From Sympetrum striolatum (lineage: Eukaryota > Arthropoda > Insecta > Odonata > Libellulidae): 64,000 nt of DNA. A program made the position numbers and the translations under genes. The DNA is taken from positions 57,713,454 to 57,777,453 of the forward strand of contig OX388345.1 in the NCBI GenBank assembly GCA_947579665.1. The letters run 5' to 3'. The notes beneath the pieces were generated by a model, which was given only the letters and a program-made list of their open reading frames with translations, ran no database searches and was not told the DNA's origin. Below, in pieces: positions 1 through 12,125 of the stretch (the stretch's first letter is position 1; the number at the start of each line of letters is the position of its first letter).

Positions 1-2039
1 AAATCTTGCGGCAGTTTGAAGAAATAGTTGACGTTGAAATAATTTGAATAGAAAAAGGAGAAGACAATTACGAGGAAAAGAGAAGAGAGGCAAAGGAAGG
101 AAGATTCTGTTGTCGTGAGTGTGTGCATTGAGAATGCAGTCACTTGAGAATCGGCTCACGCAACAACACGCGCCTATTGAAAGGGATTCCGATGGAGAGA
201 AATGACGGCGAGAAACCAATTAGTAATTCGATCACTCGGAGATCATATCCATCATCCAAGCCGCAACTGTGAACCTGTTAATGAGCGAGGGTGTATTACA
301 ACCGAGGAGAAAAACAGGGAGATGTTTTCTATTTCTTTGAACCGCGGCTTGAGGCGACCCCTCCCCCTGTCATATTGACAAAGGACGATCGTCTTAGAGT
401 ATGTCTGAGGTGTCGCTTGAACACTCTTTGAATGTGTTTCTCACCAGACGATATTCAGAAGAATAAGTACGGATTTGAGAGGCGATAAACAACCTTTTTG
501 ATAAATGTACCTTACTTAAAGCCGGGATGAATTCACATTCTTGTGTCAATCACAAAGCCATAGATATTTTATATAATACGATACTGACATAAAAAATACA
601 TTTAAATGTGTATGAGATATATCCAGGAGCGAAAATTCAAGAAAATTATTTTATTTTTGGCGGAATTCAGCTGAATCTACTCAAAATTTCAATTTATTGT
701 TCATGGAATACTTAAAATTGATTTTGTATTGTTCAAAAATACAATAAATACTGACGTATTTTCATATAGCGGGAGAAAAATTGCTGCTACTCATTTATAA
801 TTATTAGCATGTGCATATGGAGCATATAATGTATTGTATATAGTAAGAAACATCTATTTTTATCGTGATTCTTATGCCGTTTTAGCTTCTATATTATTAA
901 GCCATTTGAAATTATACTGCAATTTAAAAATACAGATGACATGATAATCGATGTTAATTTCAAAGAAGCATTGTCGCTTTGTGAGAATTTGTAACCATGC
1001 TCGGCAATCACAAGGCAAAGCTGCTCCGAATAATATTTTTTAAATTTAAAACATTAGATTAGATGGTATCAGTGGAAGAAATAAGGGAAACTGAAGTTTC
1101 CGAGATGATTTAAGGATGTGTACTTTATTGAGTTTACTCGTGGACAGTTAAAAAAAAAAAAACAATTTTCAATATCAGAATTATTTATTCTTCATTGTTT
1201 TATTTGTGTGCAAGAAGCATATTTAAAACTGAGTATTTAGCATAATATCTAAGCTAACTGAAAATATTTATTTTGAATTCAGCTTCATTCGTCATTTTAG
1301 CATAGTTTGCCGATGCATGTGGTAATTTAAACATGAATTCAACAATTTTATCGTTGATCTTTTGTAACTAAATATTGTTTTACAGTCACCGAATAATGAT
1401 GTGTATACTATTATTTGATATCTTAAAAAAATCGATTATTATCGAAAAATTTTATAATTAATGGATAATTGAGTCAATTTGTATTGAAAATTTATTTTAA
1501 TAGATATCAGTAATTTTTCTTTCGTTTTGCTATCATACTCATATCGTATCATACTTTTTTTATCAAAAAAGCGTAATCCCATTAGTATCAATTTTTTATA
1601 ATCCCATTTTTCCCGTAAAATTTGAGAACCTTTCCTACGTAATATGTTATATTTATTAATATTAATTATTATTATTGATAGTTCTTATTTAAGACTAAAA
1701 GCAGATTTATGCCTGACCACATATCCTAATTTAGCTTGGGAAAGAATTTTAGTATCATGGTCTGTTTGAAAACTTATCTGTAGCGCTCAAATATAATAAA
1801 ATGTTCTTGGATAATGCTTTAATAGTTTTTATCAATAGGATTCTACATACTAAGCTATACACAAAGTTAAGTATTAGATAATTTCTTTGATTTATGTGAT
1901 ACGAATTCCAATGTATTGAAAATATTGGGGCATCTCAAAAATATTGTCCATTATTGTTATGAAATAGGAGTAATAGTATCAAACTTCCGAATCTTGGAAC
2001 GTTTTCACTCTCTCCTAACACCTAATCCACCGTTGATGT
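1..2039. other. Non-coding background; no gene seen
   Basis: The first roughly 480 bases are GC-richer and purine-rich on the plus strand. The rest is AT-rich, with homopolymer A and T runs and stops in every frame. I see no open frame with recognisable protein content, no RNA gene and no clear repeat boundary. Confidence 0.6.
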
Positions 2040-2310
2040 AGAATGTCCATATCGGATGTGAAATAGATTATGAATGCGAGGCAGTGGTGCGTGCCAGGAT
2101 TTCCAATTCCTACCGGAATGTCTGCAGAACGGGGCACTGGTATAAAAGGGTGGGGCATTTGGAGGGGAGACTCTTCTTTGATCGTGACAGGGGCATTTTC
2201 TCACACCTGCGAGCCTTGTACTGCGTGAAATCGGTCAGAGCGGGGGCGGAGGGGTTGGGGAGGAAACCATGGTATGGATCAAATGCTTGCCCACGATCAT
2301 GAGACCAACG
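2040..2310 (+). promoter_or_regulatory. GC-rich patch with a TATA-box-like site (candidate core promoter)
   Basis: A GC-rich patch sits inside AT-rich sequence. It holds TATAAAAGG at 2141-2149, followed by a G-rich stretch. The position would fit transcription starting near 2170 on the plus strand. A 72-codon frame (2084-2302) covers it but begins upstream of the TATA site and has no recognised content, so I do not call it a gene. No gene lies downstream that would confirm promoter activity. The match is short and could be chance. Confidence 0.18.
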
Positions 2311-4666
2311 ATGAAATCAAACGAATTTGAATTCTAAGTCTATTCACTGTCAAAGAGTTAGCCGAATATCTTTTCCTGTCGATTAGTGTTAAATGTTTTG
2401 CACTGCAAACCCACCTTCTTTATGCAGCATATCAAAGTAACGTATATGTAAAAAATATTCTGATATAAACGCTCATAATAATATGTGAATTCATGTGAAT
2501 AAACGAGCTTTGAGAGATGACTGCACTGTTTACACACTTACCTAGCCGTAGATGGAATAGGAATACCTTTTTCTATCTCCATTGTTTGCTCTCTGAAAAA
2601 TTTGAAACTTTGAAATACTCTTAGGAAATCGATGCCGCAATTACTCAGTAACAGTTTAAAGTAAATATCAGAGAAAACCCAGATTACTCCTTATTGCTTA
2701 TCAATACCCTAAATATTTAATGACCGTTAAAACCCATTCCAACTCCTCTTTGATCATGATTTGAAAATGTTTTATTACTAAAAAAACTGCAATATTTATG
2801 GTATTGATAACCTTTTGTATTACGTAGCATGACCTCATAAATACTGAAACTATTAATATTTATCTATCTATTAAGAAACAATATTATCATAAATTAAATA
2901 TTTGTTCGAATTAACACATTACCTTGTCATTTAAGAGGTTTAAGAAAATCAATTACAGATAATATTGAAGTATAGAGAGAACAACTCGAAATGAACGAAA
3001 TAAACTTTATCTACTCACAGGAGTAATTCCATGTGGCTTATTCATTTTAGATCAGTAGTGTAAAAGCTTTCAATGGTTTCATTCGGAACTTGCAATGATA
3101 TTAACAATAGTTTTAGGCCTGGTTCATCAATAGTTTGACTAGTAGTATTTGAAGGCTACGTGAAATATTCTCACATGATGTAATGAAATTTCAGAATAAT
3201 TTAATTTAGAGCCAACATTTACCGCTGTAAAGGTATTTATTTATCTTCAGCAATATCCACCAAATACTTTCATGTGTCGACGATTTCACCCATCAAATTT
3301 GTACTACGTGAGATTTTTTGGGCGGAAAAGGAGTTTGAAATGGAAACCTTGGTTCGTACAGCAGTAACGGTGACGCAAAGCGCTCGTGATGCCTAAAAAA
3401 TGTCACGCTTTGAATGAAAATGATCGGGGAGGGCTGATTCCACGTTCATTATTCCTCAAGCGTCCAACCGAAGTTGTAGCTCGAAAGCACGGAAATAGAT
3501 CAAGCTACGCAAAACTAAACGGCGGAGTGTTCAAATGTTTCATAGAAAAACAAATGATCGCTGTGATAATATCTTTTGAGGTATTTGTTGTATTCTTATA
3601 TTTTTTGCGATTCAAATACAATATTTTAACTCCTTTAAGAAAATTTAATTTGAGAATGCGCTGAGAGAAGTTTGTCACATTTTTGTCTTCCTTTCAATTC
3701 TACGAGAAAAAATTTTCAAAATATTTCCTTTAATTAATACTTTCACAGCAAACGGGTTTTAATAATTTACAGCAAAAATGTAATGATTTTATTTCGCGTA
3801 TTTATTGAATGATACGTCTTTCATAGTTTCAACAAGTACATCATACTTTTTGTATGCATATTAGACTCTGGAAATTAAATTGAAATTTAAATTAGGATTT
3901 TTTCTGCCGATAGTAATTTACTGGGAAATTGGAAACAGAGAAGTTAGATTAATCTCGAACGAGGAATAAGAATTCCGAAATGGTGCGATGATTGCTAATT
4001 AGATCTTAACATTCACGAATAATCAGTATTAACTTCTTCGAAGGAATCTATCATGCATGATGATATGATGAACTCTGTTGACATCTGTTGAGCTCTGTTG
4101 AAGTATATTAATATTTCTATGCCATTATGGAGAGATTTCAGAGACTTAGTGAAGTATGTTGCAGTCACGAATGCTATCAGAAACTCTTCTCGAATTAGAG
4201 TCTTGGGGTACTCACATTTTTGGTCAGTAAATTAAGAAATTGGAATTTGTCAGAGAGTATTCGGTAGGATTGGTCAAAACTTCGCTAGCAATGTTAATTT
4301 TCGCTGGTGAGCTTGAGAGGGAATCTCAAGCATGAATTTGTGTACATTAGTGCATGTTATTCTGTCGAGCAGTGTTGGATTTGAGAATTGGAAAAAGGTT
4401 CGGCAAAAATGGCGATGCTATTAGTTCCTGACTATAAAAAATCAGTGAACATTACCAAAAATGATTTAGAACGTAAGATGATCTTTAGAAGAGAGATTAA
4501 TTTTACTATGGCTCTATCTGCTCAATAGATTCTCATTTCTTTCTTGAAAGATGTTTTAAATATTATCTATCCTCCCTATTTCATAGTCTGATATGATATT
4601 TTGTGAAAAAAACTATGGAAAAAGATGCTAGGAGATATTGCCTCAACAATAAATTTTTCCACCTAC
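2311..4666. other. AT-rich background; no gene seen
   Basis: AT-rich sequence with scattered stops. A 92-codon plus-strand frame at 3386-3664 has no recognisable motif and an AT-driven hydrophobic tail, so I treat it as chance. A small imperfect triplication of CTCTGTTGA-like units lies at about 4072-4104. Nothing else is supportable. Confidence 0.55.
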
Positions 4667-4798
4667 GCGCTCCAAGATAGCCAAAGGAATACCACGTTCG
4701 CTTTTGGTGAAAGCGGTACCGGGTATGCAAAGAGCTCATCATATTAACATATGATCAAAATAAACTCAGCTGTAAAAGCACTTTTAAGAAATACTGCT
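4667..4798 (+). mobile_element. tRNA-derived SINE, old diverged copy
   Basis: This is a diverged copy of the SINE seen at 49347 and 55464. Shared landmarks, in order, are a GCTCC start, GATAGCC at the box A position, TTCGCTTTTGGTGAAAGCGG in the middle of the tRNA-like head, and CAGCTGTAAAAGCACTTTTA followed by AATACTGCT in the body and tail. The B box region is broken (GGTACCGGGTATG), so a pol III internal promoter is unlikely to work. SINEs have no protein; they are copied by LINE reverse transcriptase. The identification rests on co-linear similarity to the two clearer copies. Confidence 0.7.
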
Positions 4799-4824
4799 TC
4801 CAATTTTCCAATACTATATGTGAG

Positions 4825-4912
4825 ACAGATATGGATGTAGATATAGATATAGAAGAGATATATTGCATATTATATTATAGAATATATTATCATAGATATA
4901 TATAATAGAAAA
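4825..4912. repeat. AT-rich GATATA-type simple repeat
   Basis: Irregular repetition of GATATA/TATAGA words just downstream of the SINE copy. It may be expanded tail sequence or simple-sequence drift. Confidence 0.5.
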
Positions 4913-5493
4913 AATAATTTCAGGAATCTATTCAAATTCCTCCCATGCAGTTGTGTCATCTATTATTGCGTTTCTGCGCGTTCTGATGAATAATTCGTAA
5001 CACGATTGTACTAATTAAATGGTGTGTGAGTAGTATCCAAACGAGTATCACCAATAATTACATAGCATAGCAGAGCATATTTACTTCAATAAGGAATTCA
5101 CTTCGACCGGTTATCATGCCGAATCGGAAGCTCGTGACGCGGATTAGGTGGGGAAAATGAAAAAAATGCACTTTGGCGAAGGAACACTTAAGGGCGCCAA
5201 CAGACGGAGTATCCGGTATGGATCCGCGCACTGAATCGCTAATGCCATTTTTATGAGAGTGTCGCTGTTTCTAGTTTACTATGACCGATTGTTCTTTTAT
5301 GCGTTCCAAGTGTGAGAATGTCATGATATTCCCCAGTCTATAACTTTATTTACGGAATCAATCAAATGGTTTGAATTCATAGAGTATCCTTTATTGAAAA
5401 ATGTAGAAGATAACGAGGAGACAACATTAAATCAAAGTTATGAACGCATTCTTAAAAGTTATCGTAACAGGTTTAATAAAGTAGATTGAGTAA
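4913..5493. other. Background between SINE and MITE
   Basis: Mixed-composition sequence without an open frame of note. At about 5193-5230 there is GGGCGCCAACAGACGG followed by a pair of TCCG/GATCCG words. This looks like the end of a DNA transposon, but no partner end was found. Confidence 0.4.
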
Positions 5494-5760
5494 TTAGAGG
5501 CTTAAAATTTCCAATAGCCGTTATTGTCGGCGTTCCTCACGTCCTTCACCGGTATTCGGAGAAAACAGGAAGATTCGGGCCACCACTCCTTTATGGTCAT
5601 CCAATGTACATTTAAATTGCGATGCTATTTTCTTTAGAGGCAATATAGTACTTTATTTCCACTGACAATGAGAGATGTCCGAACCCTCCTGTTTTCTCCG
5701 AATGACGGTGAGGGAAGAGAGGAACGCCGACAATGACGGCCGTTGGAGATTTAAACTTAA
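5494..5760. mobile_element. Long-armed MITE, family A copy 1
   Basis: A roughly 267 bp fold-back. The left arm begins TTAGAGGCTTAAAATTTCC and runs on through GTCGGCGTTCCT and TTCGGAGAAAACAGGA. The right arm is its imperfect reverse complement and carries GGAACGCCGACA. The arms extend about 80 bp each around a short AT-rich centre. There is no coding capacity. A second copy with the same arm landmarks lies at 18876-19101, which shows this is a dispersed family and not a chance palindrome. A non-autonomous DNA transposon moved by a transposase encoded elsewhere is the natural reading. The superfamily is not assigned because no clean target duplication is visible. Confidence 0.75.
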
Positions 5761-6313
5761 TTCATTAAAAGCCTTGTTCAAAATTTTCTTCTCTCACAGG
5801 TTGAGTAATTATTAAACTGTATTAAATGCAGAACCAAGCAGTTTTAGAAATATGAACTACATTGCACTTTCTCGCGTTATAAATTAATACCTAAATTACT
5901 TTTCATAATTCGCTTCAGTGAGGGAATCAAATAAAAACAGGATAACAAACCTAAAACTTGTGAGTATATCCCTTTTATAAATGATTATTTTGATGACGAA
6001 GACTGCTAGATATTCGACCGTCCACGTGTTGACTTTCTCGCGCAGCCTACTGCTTGGGCCGGATTGACTATGTCAAGGCGAGATAAAAAGATTTAACTTA
6101 AACCAGGAAGTTAAAGTTACGTTAGTGTTGATGTCGTAACATAATGAATATAAAAATATATATTATCGGGAAAAACCAATTTGTCCGTAATAAAGATTTC
6201 AGAAATATTTAAAAAATAGTTTTATGCATTTTTATGTCGTTTAAAAATCAAACTTAATACATCATTCATGGATAATAATGGATTTTAAAAATTTATAATA
6301 TATTTATAGTGTT
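5761..6313. other. AT-rich background
   Basis: No open frame, RNA gene or repeat boundary recognised. Confidence 0.5.
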
Positions 6314-7545
6314 ACTAGCTGAAGTGCCCGTTGATTCTCAATGGGGAAAAATTAAAATAAATAAATACTTTTGTTACAGGCTTCATCGTAACACATGTCT
6401 CATAATTTTTGGTAGATAGCAAATGCCAGGCTATCATCATTTCCAAACCAATAAACAAACAAAATAAAGTTAAAATAAAATCTGCAAAGTAACCTAAATA
6501 TTAGAATGAAAAATTCTACGGTGAACACAACATTTATTTAAGGATTATAAAAAGTATAATCGAAGATAGCATTAGGATAAGCAGCATCACGTTTAAGGAG
6601 ACATTTTCAGAAAGGGAAAAAATGGATATCGGAAACAATGATCAAACACAAACAAAATGTATTTACAAAACGATATTCACCAAGTCCATTTTCGTCAATC
6701 GCTAAATATTTATCAAAGTAAATCGATAAACTTAATGCAAAAGATGATATTAAAAACATACAAAACTTAGCAGGTTTTTTTATATGCAGTCAGTTGTATT
6801 GATCGAGAGAAAGCAATTTCATCTAACAAACTACTATAAACCCATTTATCCCACGAAATAGTCAATAAAAAATTAGGTTGATATAAATAAAACTTGGTTG
6901 CTACAGACACCTCCATAAAATTTAAAACCTCTCCTAAATACTGGTATTCGTACGCTCGATTCTTCGCAGTATATCGTTCATTGCTACAGTTACTAATATC
7001 TCCTTAAATTTCTCCCTCTTCACATAATCTATCGCTTATTTTTAACATGAATTTGAAGTAGGCATATTTTCTCAATGTGTTCTTACGGATAAATACATGA
7101 GCTGGGGACTCAACAATCGCCTTGATCGTCACGGAGGTGGGTTGTTTACGACCTAAAAATTTCGAAAAAATATTCACGAACTTTATCAAAAGCGCAAATT
7201 CGATTCAAAAACGATATTTTATAACCAAATTGAGAATTCTTATTCTATTCCCTATCTTTTGGTGCTTGATTTGTCTCTCTAGGACCATTATTACGAATTT
7301 AATTTTGCAAAAGAAATGAACCCTTCTACGAAAAAATGACCTATACGTGTATTTCTTATGGAAACGTTTTGACCCGTCTGGGTTCGAACCGTGAACGTTA
7401 GGGAAATAAAAAGTAGCCTATACTCTGCGCGGGGTCGACTTTTAATAATGTAGAAAATTTCAAAGTCTTGCGACTCTCGGTTCTCGAGTTTTTAGCGAAC
7501 ATACATACATACATACATACACACACACACCCACACACCCACACT
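6314..7545 (+). mobile_element. Interspersed repeat with AAAAAGTAGCC core and microsatellite tail
   Basis: The left end ACTAGCTGAAGTGCCCG resembles the start of a widespread arthropod repeat that usually reads ACTAGCTGACCCGG. At 7408-7422 comes AAAAAGTAGCCTATA, the hallmark core of that repeat. It is followed about 80 bp later by TTTTTAGCGAACATACATAC, where such elements end in a tetranucleotide run. Between the two ends lies about 1 kb of AT-rich sequence with short frames on both strands (a 61-codon minus-strand frame at 7004-7189 and a 65-codon plus-strand frame at 7122-7319) that I do not recognise. The right end is the surer part. That the left end belongs to the same copy is inferred from order and orientation. 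I do not assign a transposon class. Confidence 0.5.
7499..7545. repeat. (TACA)n/(CA)n microsatellite
   Basis: About five ATAC units run into CA repeats interrupted by CCCACAC. The run forms the tail of the interspersed repeat just upstream. Confidence 0.9.
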
Positions 7546-10500
7546 CTATTTTATATTGTAACCTGAAAAAGAACTAAGTTCTAACTAAGAAGAAAAAAAA
7601 CAAATTAAGCTCTTGAAATAAAATTCTTGAGAAAAGTGAAAGGCTTCAGGAAAAGTGATTAATTAATAAATGAAGTCATTAAAGGTGACCAAAAATGATT
7701 TAGCTTTAATTGAAAAATAAAGGAATGTATGAGCAATCAAAAAGATCATGTGAATAGAATGGGTAGGTTTTCATTACAGGTTCTCAGCAACAAACGCACA
7801 CGAATGAGAAGTAGTATAAGAAGACCAAATGGCCAGGGGTAGGTGGGGACCTTAGCAGGAAAATACTGTTTAATACAGAGAGTGAAAAAAATATGGTTGC
7901 CTGATTATATGGATCATTCATTTCTCCAGATAATACGCAAATAGGTATCTCCTCCAATTTATCTCGCTTATCGCTTTCAGTTTGCTAAAATTCATGAAAA
8001 AAGGTAAAAAACAGATTTTTGGGAAAAACCTCGCGACTCAGGGCTGGATAGCATCCACTTGGCTGTAAAGCATCCTTATGGAGGGAGGTGGAAAAACCCG
8101 CGTAAATTTAGTAAAAATGAAAAAAAACACAATACAAAGCGTACATAGTATTTATCTTTTAGGCCGGTAATCGCCTCTTCTCAAGATAATTTAAGCCAAT
8201 ATTTCATTGGAAACAAATTTTCACTTTACAATGAAAAACAAAGCTTTTCGCTGCGCGCGCCTGTTTTTAAAGATCGGTAATATTCCGCATTAATGGGCCC
8301 ACAGTCACGCGGGTGCCGGATTAAATAACACACGGGAAATCGTGATCAGCGAAAGCGATTCCATTAGTAGGCCGCACGTTTCACTCGTATGTTTAAAACA
8401 TACAAATGTCACGTCTAGAGAATGAAAAATCACTAGAAATTGCCATAAAAATTGCCGCGGAAAACACATATTATTATAAAACAATCAATCTATTTGTAAG
8501 GAAAACCGGTCATCAGAGTCTCTCTGGTCGCGTCCCTGAGTTATGCAATCTCCGGCAGACTTGTGGAATGACCTTGCGAAAACTTCTAAGCCCGAGAGAT
8601 TTGGCGTTTGGTTACCGCCTTCCAGGTCGTTCCCTCGCGGTATTGCTCGTGAGCGCCTTTATTCCAACGTACGAGAGACGAGGGAATCAAGTGGAGACGA
8701 CCCTCTACTTTTCATTCTTCTGAGCTTCGACCTCACCCCATCCCACTGCTCGTGCTAACCTTCCAAGGGCGAATTCCTTAGCGACTGCAACAGCGGGGGT
8801 GGAATTGGGAAGGAAGAGATGAGAAGAAAGGGCTAAATAAGAAGGTGTATGGTTTTGGGAGTAGGGAATTGGAATACGTTGGAAAAGAGGACCTAAAGAA
8901 ATGAGACGAAAAATCTGTACAAAAGGTGATGGTACCAATTTACTCCATTAAGGCAATGGCAGTCTTACGAAGTCATTTTTAAATTTCGAAAACAGATTTT
9001 TCAACATTTCAACCGTTTAGCACCTTAAAATTACCCGTGATCTGGAACAAATCTGCTAATGAACAATTTCCCGCAGAAAAGTCTAAATTTTTATCTTAAT
9101 TATAACAATTACAGATTTAGCGTTATTACTTAAAATTAAATTTCCAAGTATGCGGTACTATATATTTCCACTGTTCAATGTGCATGTAGAGAAATACGGA
9201 AATAACAAGTGCGGGAAAAATTTTGATAATTAGTAAAAGATTCAGGATGGAGTTATTTTGCATTCATTATATTTTGGAATTAATTTATTTCAAGTGAAAA
9301 GAATAACTTATGGTATCTTTTCATAGCTCATTCTTCCTTGGATGTAATTTATTTATAAAAATACAGCGCTTAATCCAAGGAATATGCCTGTATTTTTTTC
9401 AATTGAAAACTAAATAGTCTTCGTATCTATCGGTGCTAAGCATTTATGAAGATCCGTAAATCGTAATTCCGCAGACAATCATCGAAAAAGTTTAAATTAG
9501 TCTATATGTATAAAAAATACAAAATGCACAAAAATACAAAAGGCAGGAAAACATGATCACATCAACCGAATTTATCTTTGAATTTTTCAACCGAAATAAA
9601 TCTAAATTAATCGATGTTCATAGCCTTCTATGAAGTTTCTATAACAATCATACTTACAAATGATTATTTTAGCGCATGATGGTCATGAGTTTTATTACTA
9701 AATTACTATGAAAATAAGATCTCCTGTGAAAAAGGTAGAAGTTATGGCGGCTTCAAATACTTTTTCTACCTTAACTTTTAGATATTAAAGCATAATCAAA
9801 AAGAAACGAAAGAAAATAGTTGGAAGTAAGATGAAAAATATAAGGTAGGATATCCGTAGAGAATTAAAAACGAAATTGGATGTGAATAATGGGTTAAAAT
9901 AAGAAAAGGGGATAAAATACGGGGATTATGGATGAGAAGGTCAGTATTCAGGGGAATTATGGAATCAAGGCCAAGCCTAAAAGAGGCGCTCGCAGTCTTG
10001 TGATATAACAGGAATCCCTCAAATTGTCTATCTCTTCGATTTCGCTGCTTTGATTCACAGCTGCACGTTCTCACATTATCCCTTCGAATCGCAGAGCGCT
10101 ATTAAAAGTAATGAGAAAGTTTGAGTGTGGCGAGAACGAAGGCAGAACGAGACACTTTGAGTGGAAGCCAGGGATAACCTTTGAAAATCCGATTTAGCTT
10201 GAACGAGGATAAATTGAGGCTTAGAGACCAAATTTTTGCTATGTACATCGGGAATACGTTCTAGCTTCCATTGCTTTTCCTCGTTTCATTCTCTCATACT
10301 AATAATATACTAATATAATCAGAGTTTTTGAACATTTCTTGACATAAATGTAAGCATTATTTCTCACTGTTCTTGAAGTATCAAAAAGTGTATTTGGTAC
10401 TACTTCAGCGAAGTATCCGTAATCAAACTTTGAGTACGTATATTTATCTTACATTTGAAATTAAAAAGAATATGAAAGAAATGTTTGTAGGTATAATTAT

Positions 10501-11825
10501 ACAACGTAAGGAAACATAATGAATGAGTATGGATCCATCTCGGAAGATAAATATCTTACGTTTACATACTACAGTTACGCGTTCGTATGTATAATTTCTA
10601 GTATCCATTACCTACTAAAATACGAATCACCGCTTCGTAATATTAGCGCAATCACAAACAAATACCCATCCAAATCTAAATCGTATCATTCCTTCAATTC
10701 TTTCAACAGCATCAAAATGGTCATACATCTAAATATTAGCGCAAGAGAAAGCCTTTATATCGTACTGAAATTCATTGCTATTAAACACCTTAGAAACAAG
10801 CATTCAGAATAACTACGATGAATGTAAGATTATTCATTATCATCGGCATTGAAGTTTACCATAAACGCCTGTGAATAATTTTGAAATATATTTTGGCATA
10901 CTATAGATATTAGAGTGATTTTGACTCGATGTAAAAAGTGGTGAACTAGTCAAGGACACTTATTATGCATTAATACTAACGTTAATCTCCCGAATGCCGA
11001 TCAGACATATTCGAGCCCAAATGAGCTCCGCTCCCAGATCGCATCAGCTGATGACCAAGCAGAAATAAAAGCACGTCGAATATCTCCCTGGCATTCGAGT
11101 GGAGATAATAAGAGAAAGCAAAACAATGGGATGGCGAAAGAGAAATGTGCATTGGTTGTTTTTCGAGGGAAGCAAGAGGATCGAGACGATTTCTTTCCAC
11201 CCTCGTTCCCTTTTTTATGAAAACGATGACTGGTCAAATGCGTAGGGTCAAAGACAAGGCCCGCGGGGTATGCAGTGCTTTAAAGCTCACTGGGGATATA
11301 AGAGATGATTAATTCGGAAGAAGGGCGTTGCACATGTATTCATTTATTTCCGTGACCACTGCCACGGGCGTGGAAGAGAACAAATCGCGGGTTGGATAGG
11401 CGAGGGAAGAGTAATGGTCAAATGGGGCAGAGGATTGGTAATTTGGAGAGGGAGGGGAGAAGATGGACGAGGAAATGAAAATTAAAGGTATGAAAGGAGA
11501 AAGAAATGCAAAGAGAGAGAGAGTGAGTGAAAGTTCTCTTAAAGTCGACGGGTTGATTCTCCCGAGAGAATGCGATGTTTATTTCCGCTCCCATTTGAAT
11601 TTCTGCGTTGACATTTCGCTCTCTTTATCTGCAACTCCTCTGAGATTTCTACGGCTCAAAAATTTTGGTACACTCGTACCACCTGTAAACTTGGCGGTGA
11701 ATTCGGCTTAAATAATAGTCAGTGAGAATTTCTTGATCGATTTTATCAGTTTAAGTATTTAGATGGGATTGTCATTGAATGTGTTAGAATAAAATTAGAA
11801 GGTAGAATTAACTCTTTATTTTATA
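7546..11825. other. Background with GC-richer patches at 8.2-8.9 and 11.0-11.7 kb
   Basis: AT-rich sequence is broken by two GC-richer patches. The 8.2-8.9 kb patch has overlapping frames in two plus-strand phases (8406-8723 and 8543-8758), neither recognisable. The 11.0-11.7 kb patch is purine-rich on the plus strand (GA run near 11508-11525) with frames on both strands. Overlapping frames in competing phases are typical of stop-poor composition and do not indicate genes. No RNA gene or transposon was recognised. Confidence 0.5.
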
Positions 11826-11841
11826 CAATACCACATTAAAT

Positions 11842-11880
11842 ACGCTCACAACCTAGGTTTCAATTCATCATCAGGTGAAT
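11842..11880 (-). ncRNA. Hammerhead ribozyme-like motif (left arm)
   Basis: Read on the minus strand: TCAC, then CTGATGA (complement of 11868-11874), a 6-nt TGAATT, GAAA, CCTAGG, TT, then GTGA. CTGATGA and GAAA match the invariant hammerhead core. TCAC and GTGA form a perfect 4 bp inner stem I. GTT is an allowed cleavage triplet. Stem III would be the palindromic CCTAGG, too short for a lone hairpin but able to pair between two copies. Stem II (TGAATT) has no good pairing, which weakens the case for activity. Confidence 0.5.
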
Positions 11881-11929
11881 ATCGCGAAAGAGTGTTTGTT
11901 TTTTTCTTTAATTTTGCTCTTTCAAGATT

Positions 11930-11975
11930 TTTTCCTGATAATGATGTTAGGCATTGAAACCTAGGTATGTATGTA
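11930..11975 (+). ncRNA. Degenerate hammerhead-like motif (right arm)
   Basis: The plus strand reads CTGATAA (11935-11941), a 14-nt stem II region containing ATG...CAT pairing, GAAA, CCTAGG, then TA. Position 8 of the core is A where G is required (CTGANGA), so cleavage is not expected. It mirrors the left arm in order and spacing. Confidence 0.45.
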
Positions 11976-12084
11976 CTGAATGTGGTATTGTCGAAATTAA
12001 AGTTTTAATGGTATAATCTTATTTTATTCTTTTATGGCATACCATCAAGTTAAGGCTGAAACTATCAACGCAATATGAAATTTA

Positions 12085-12125
12085 TTCACAATACCCAGGT
12101 TTCAATTTTTTATGATAATGGAACT
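12085..12125 (-). repeat. Partial arm related to the fold-back at 11.83 kb
   Basis: The minus strand reads ATTGAAACCTGGGTATTGTG, close to the GAAACCTAGGT...GTATTG part of the neighbouring element. No CTGANGA box precedes it. This may be a third, decayed arm of the same insertion cluster. Confidence 0.35.

Larger units (their letters stand above)
11826..11990. mobile_element. Fold-back element with hammerhead-like arms (Penelope-LTR-like)
   Basis: The left arm begins CAATACCACATT and the right arm ends AATGTGGTATTG. Both arms carry ACCTAGGTTTCAAT or its complement, so the element folds back on itself around a T-rich centre. Read outward, each arm has a CTGAT-type box, then GAAACCTAGGT, the order of a hammerhead ribozyme core. 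Penelope-like elements are known to carry hammerhead motifs in their terminal repeats, often with a very short stem III, and the self-complementary CCTAGG here fits that. The 52161-52346 element has the same layout. No reverse transcriptase is present, so this would be a terminal scrap or a non-autonomous derivative. Confidence 0.6.

Noticed and set aside
5190..5235. DNA transposon end GGGCGCCAACAGACGG
   Set aside because: No matching inverted end found within several kilobases, so not called as an element.
7379..7400. tRNA-like GGGTTCGAACCGTG
   Set aside because: Lies inside the AAAAAGTAGCC repeat and has no A box or stems; GGTTCGAACC is a chance palindrome.
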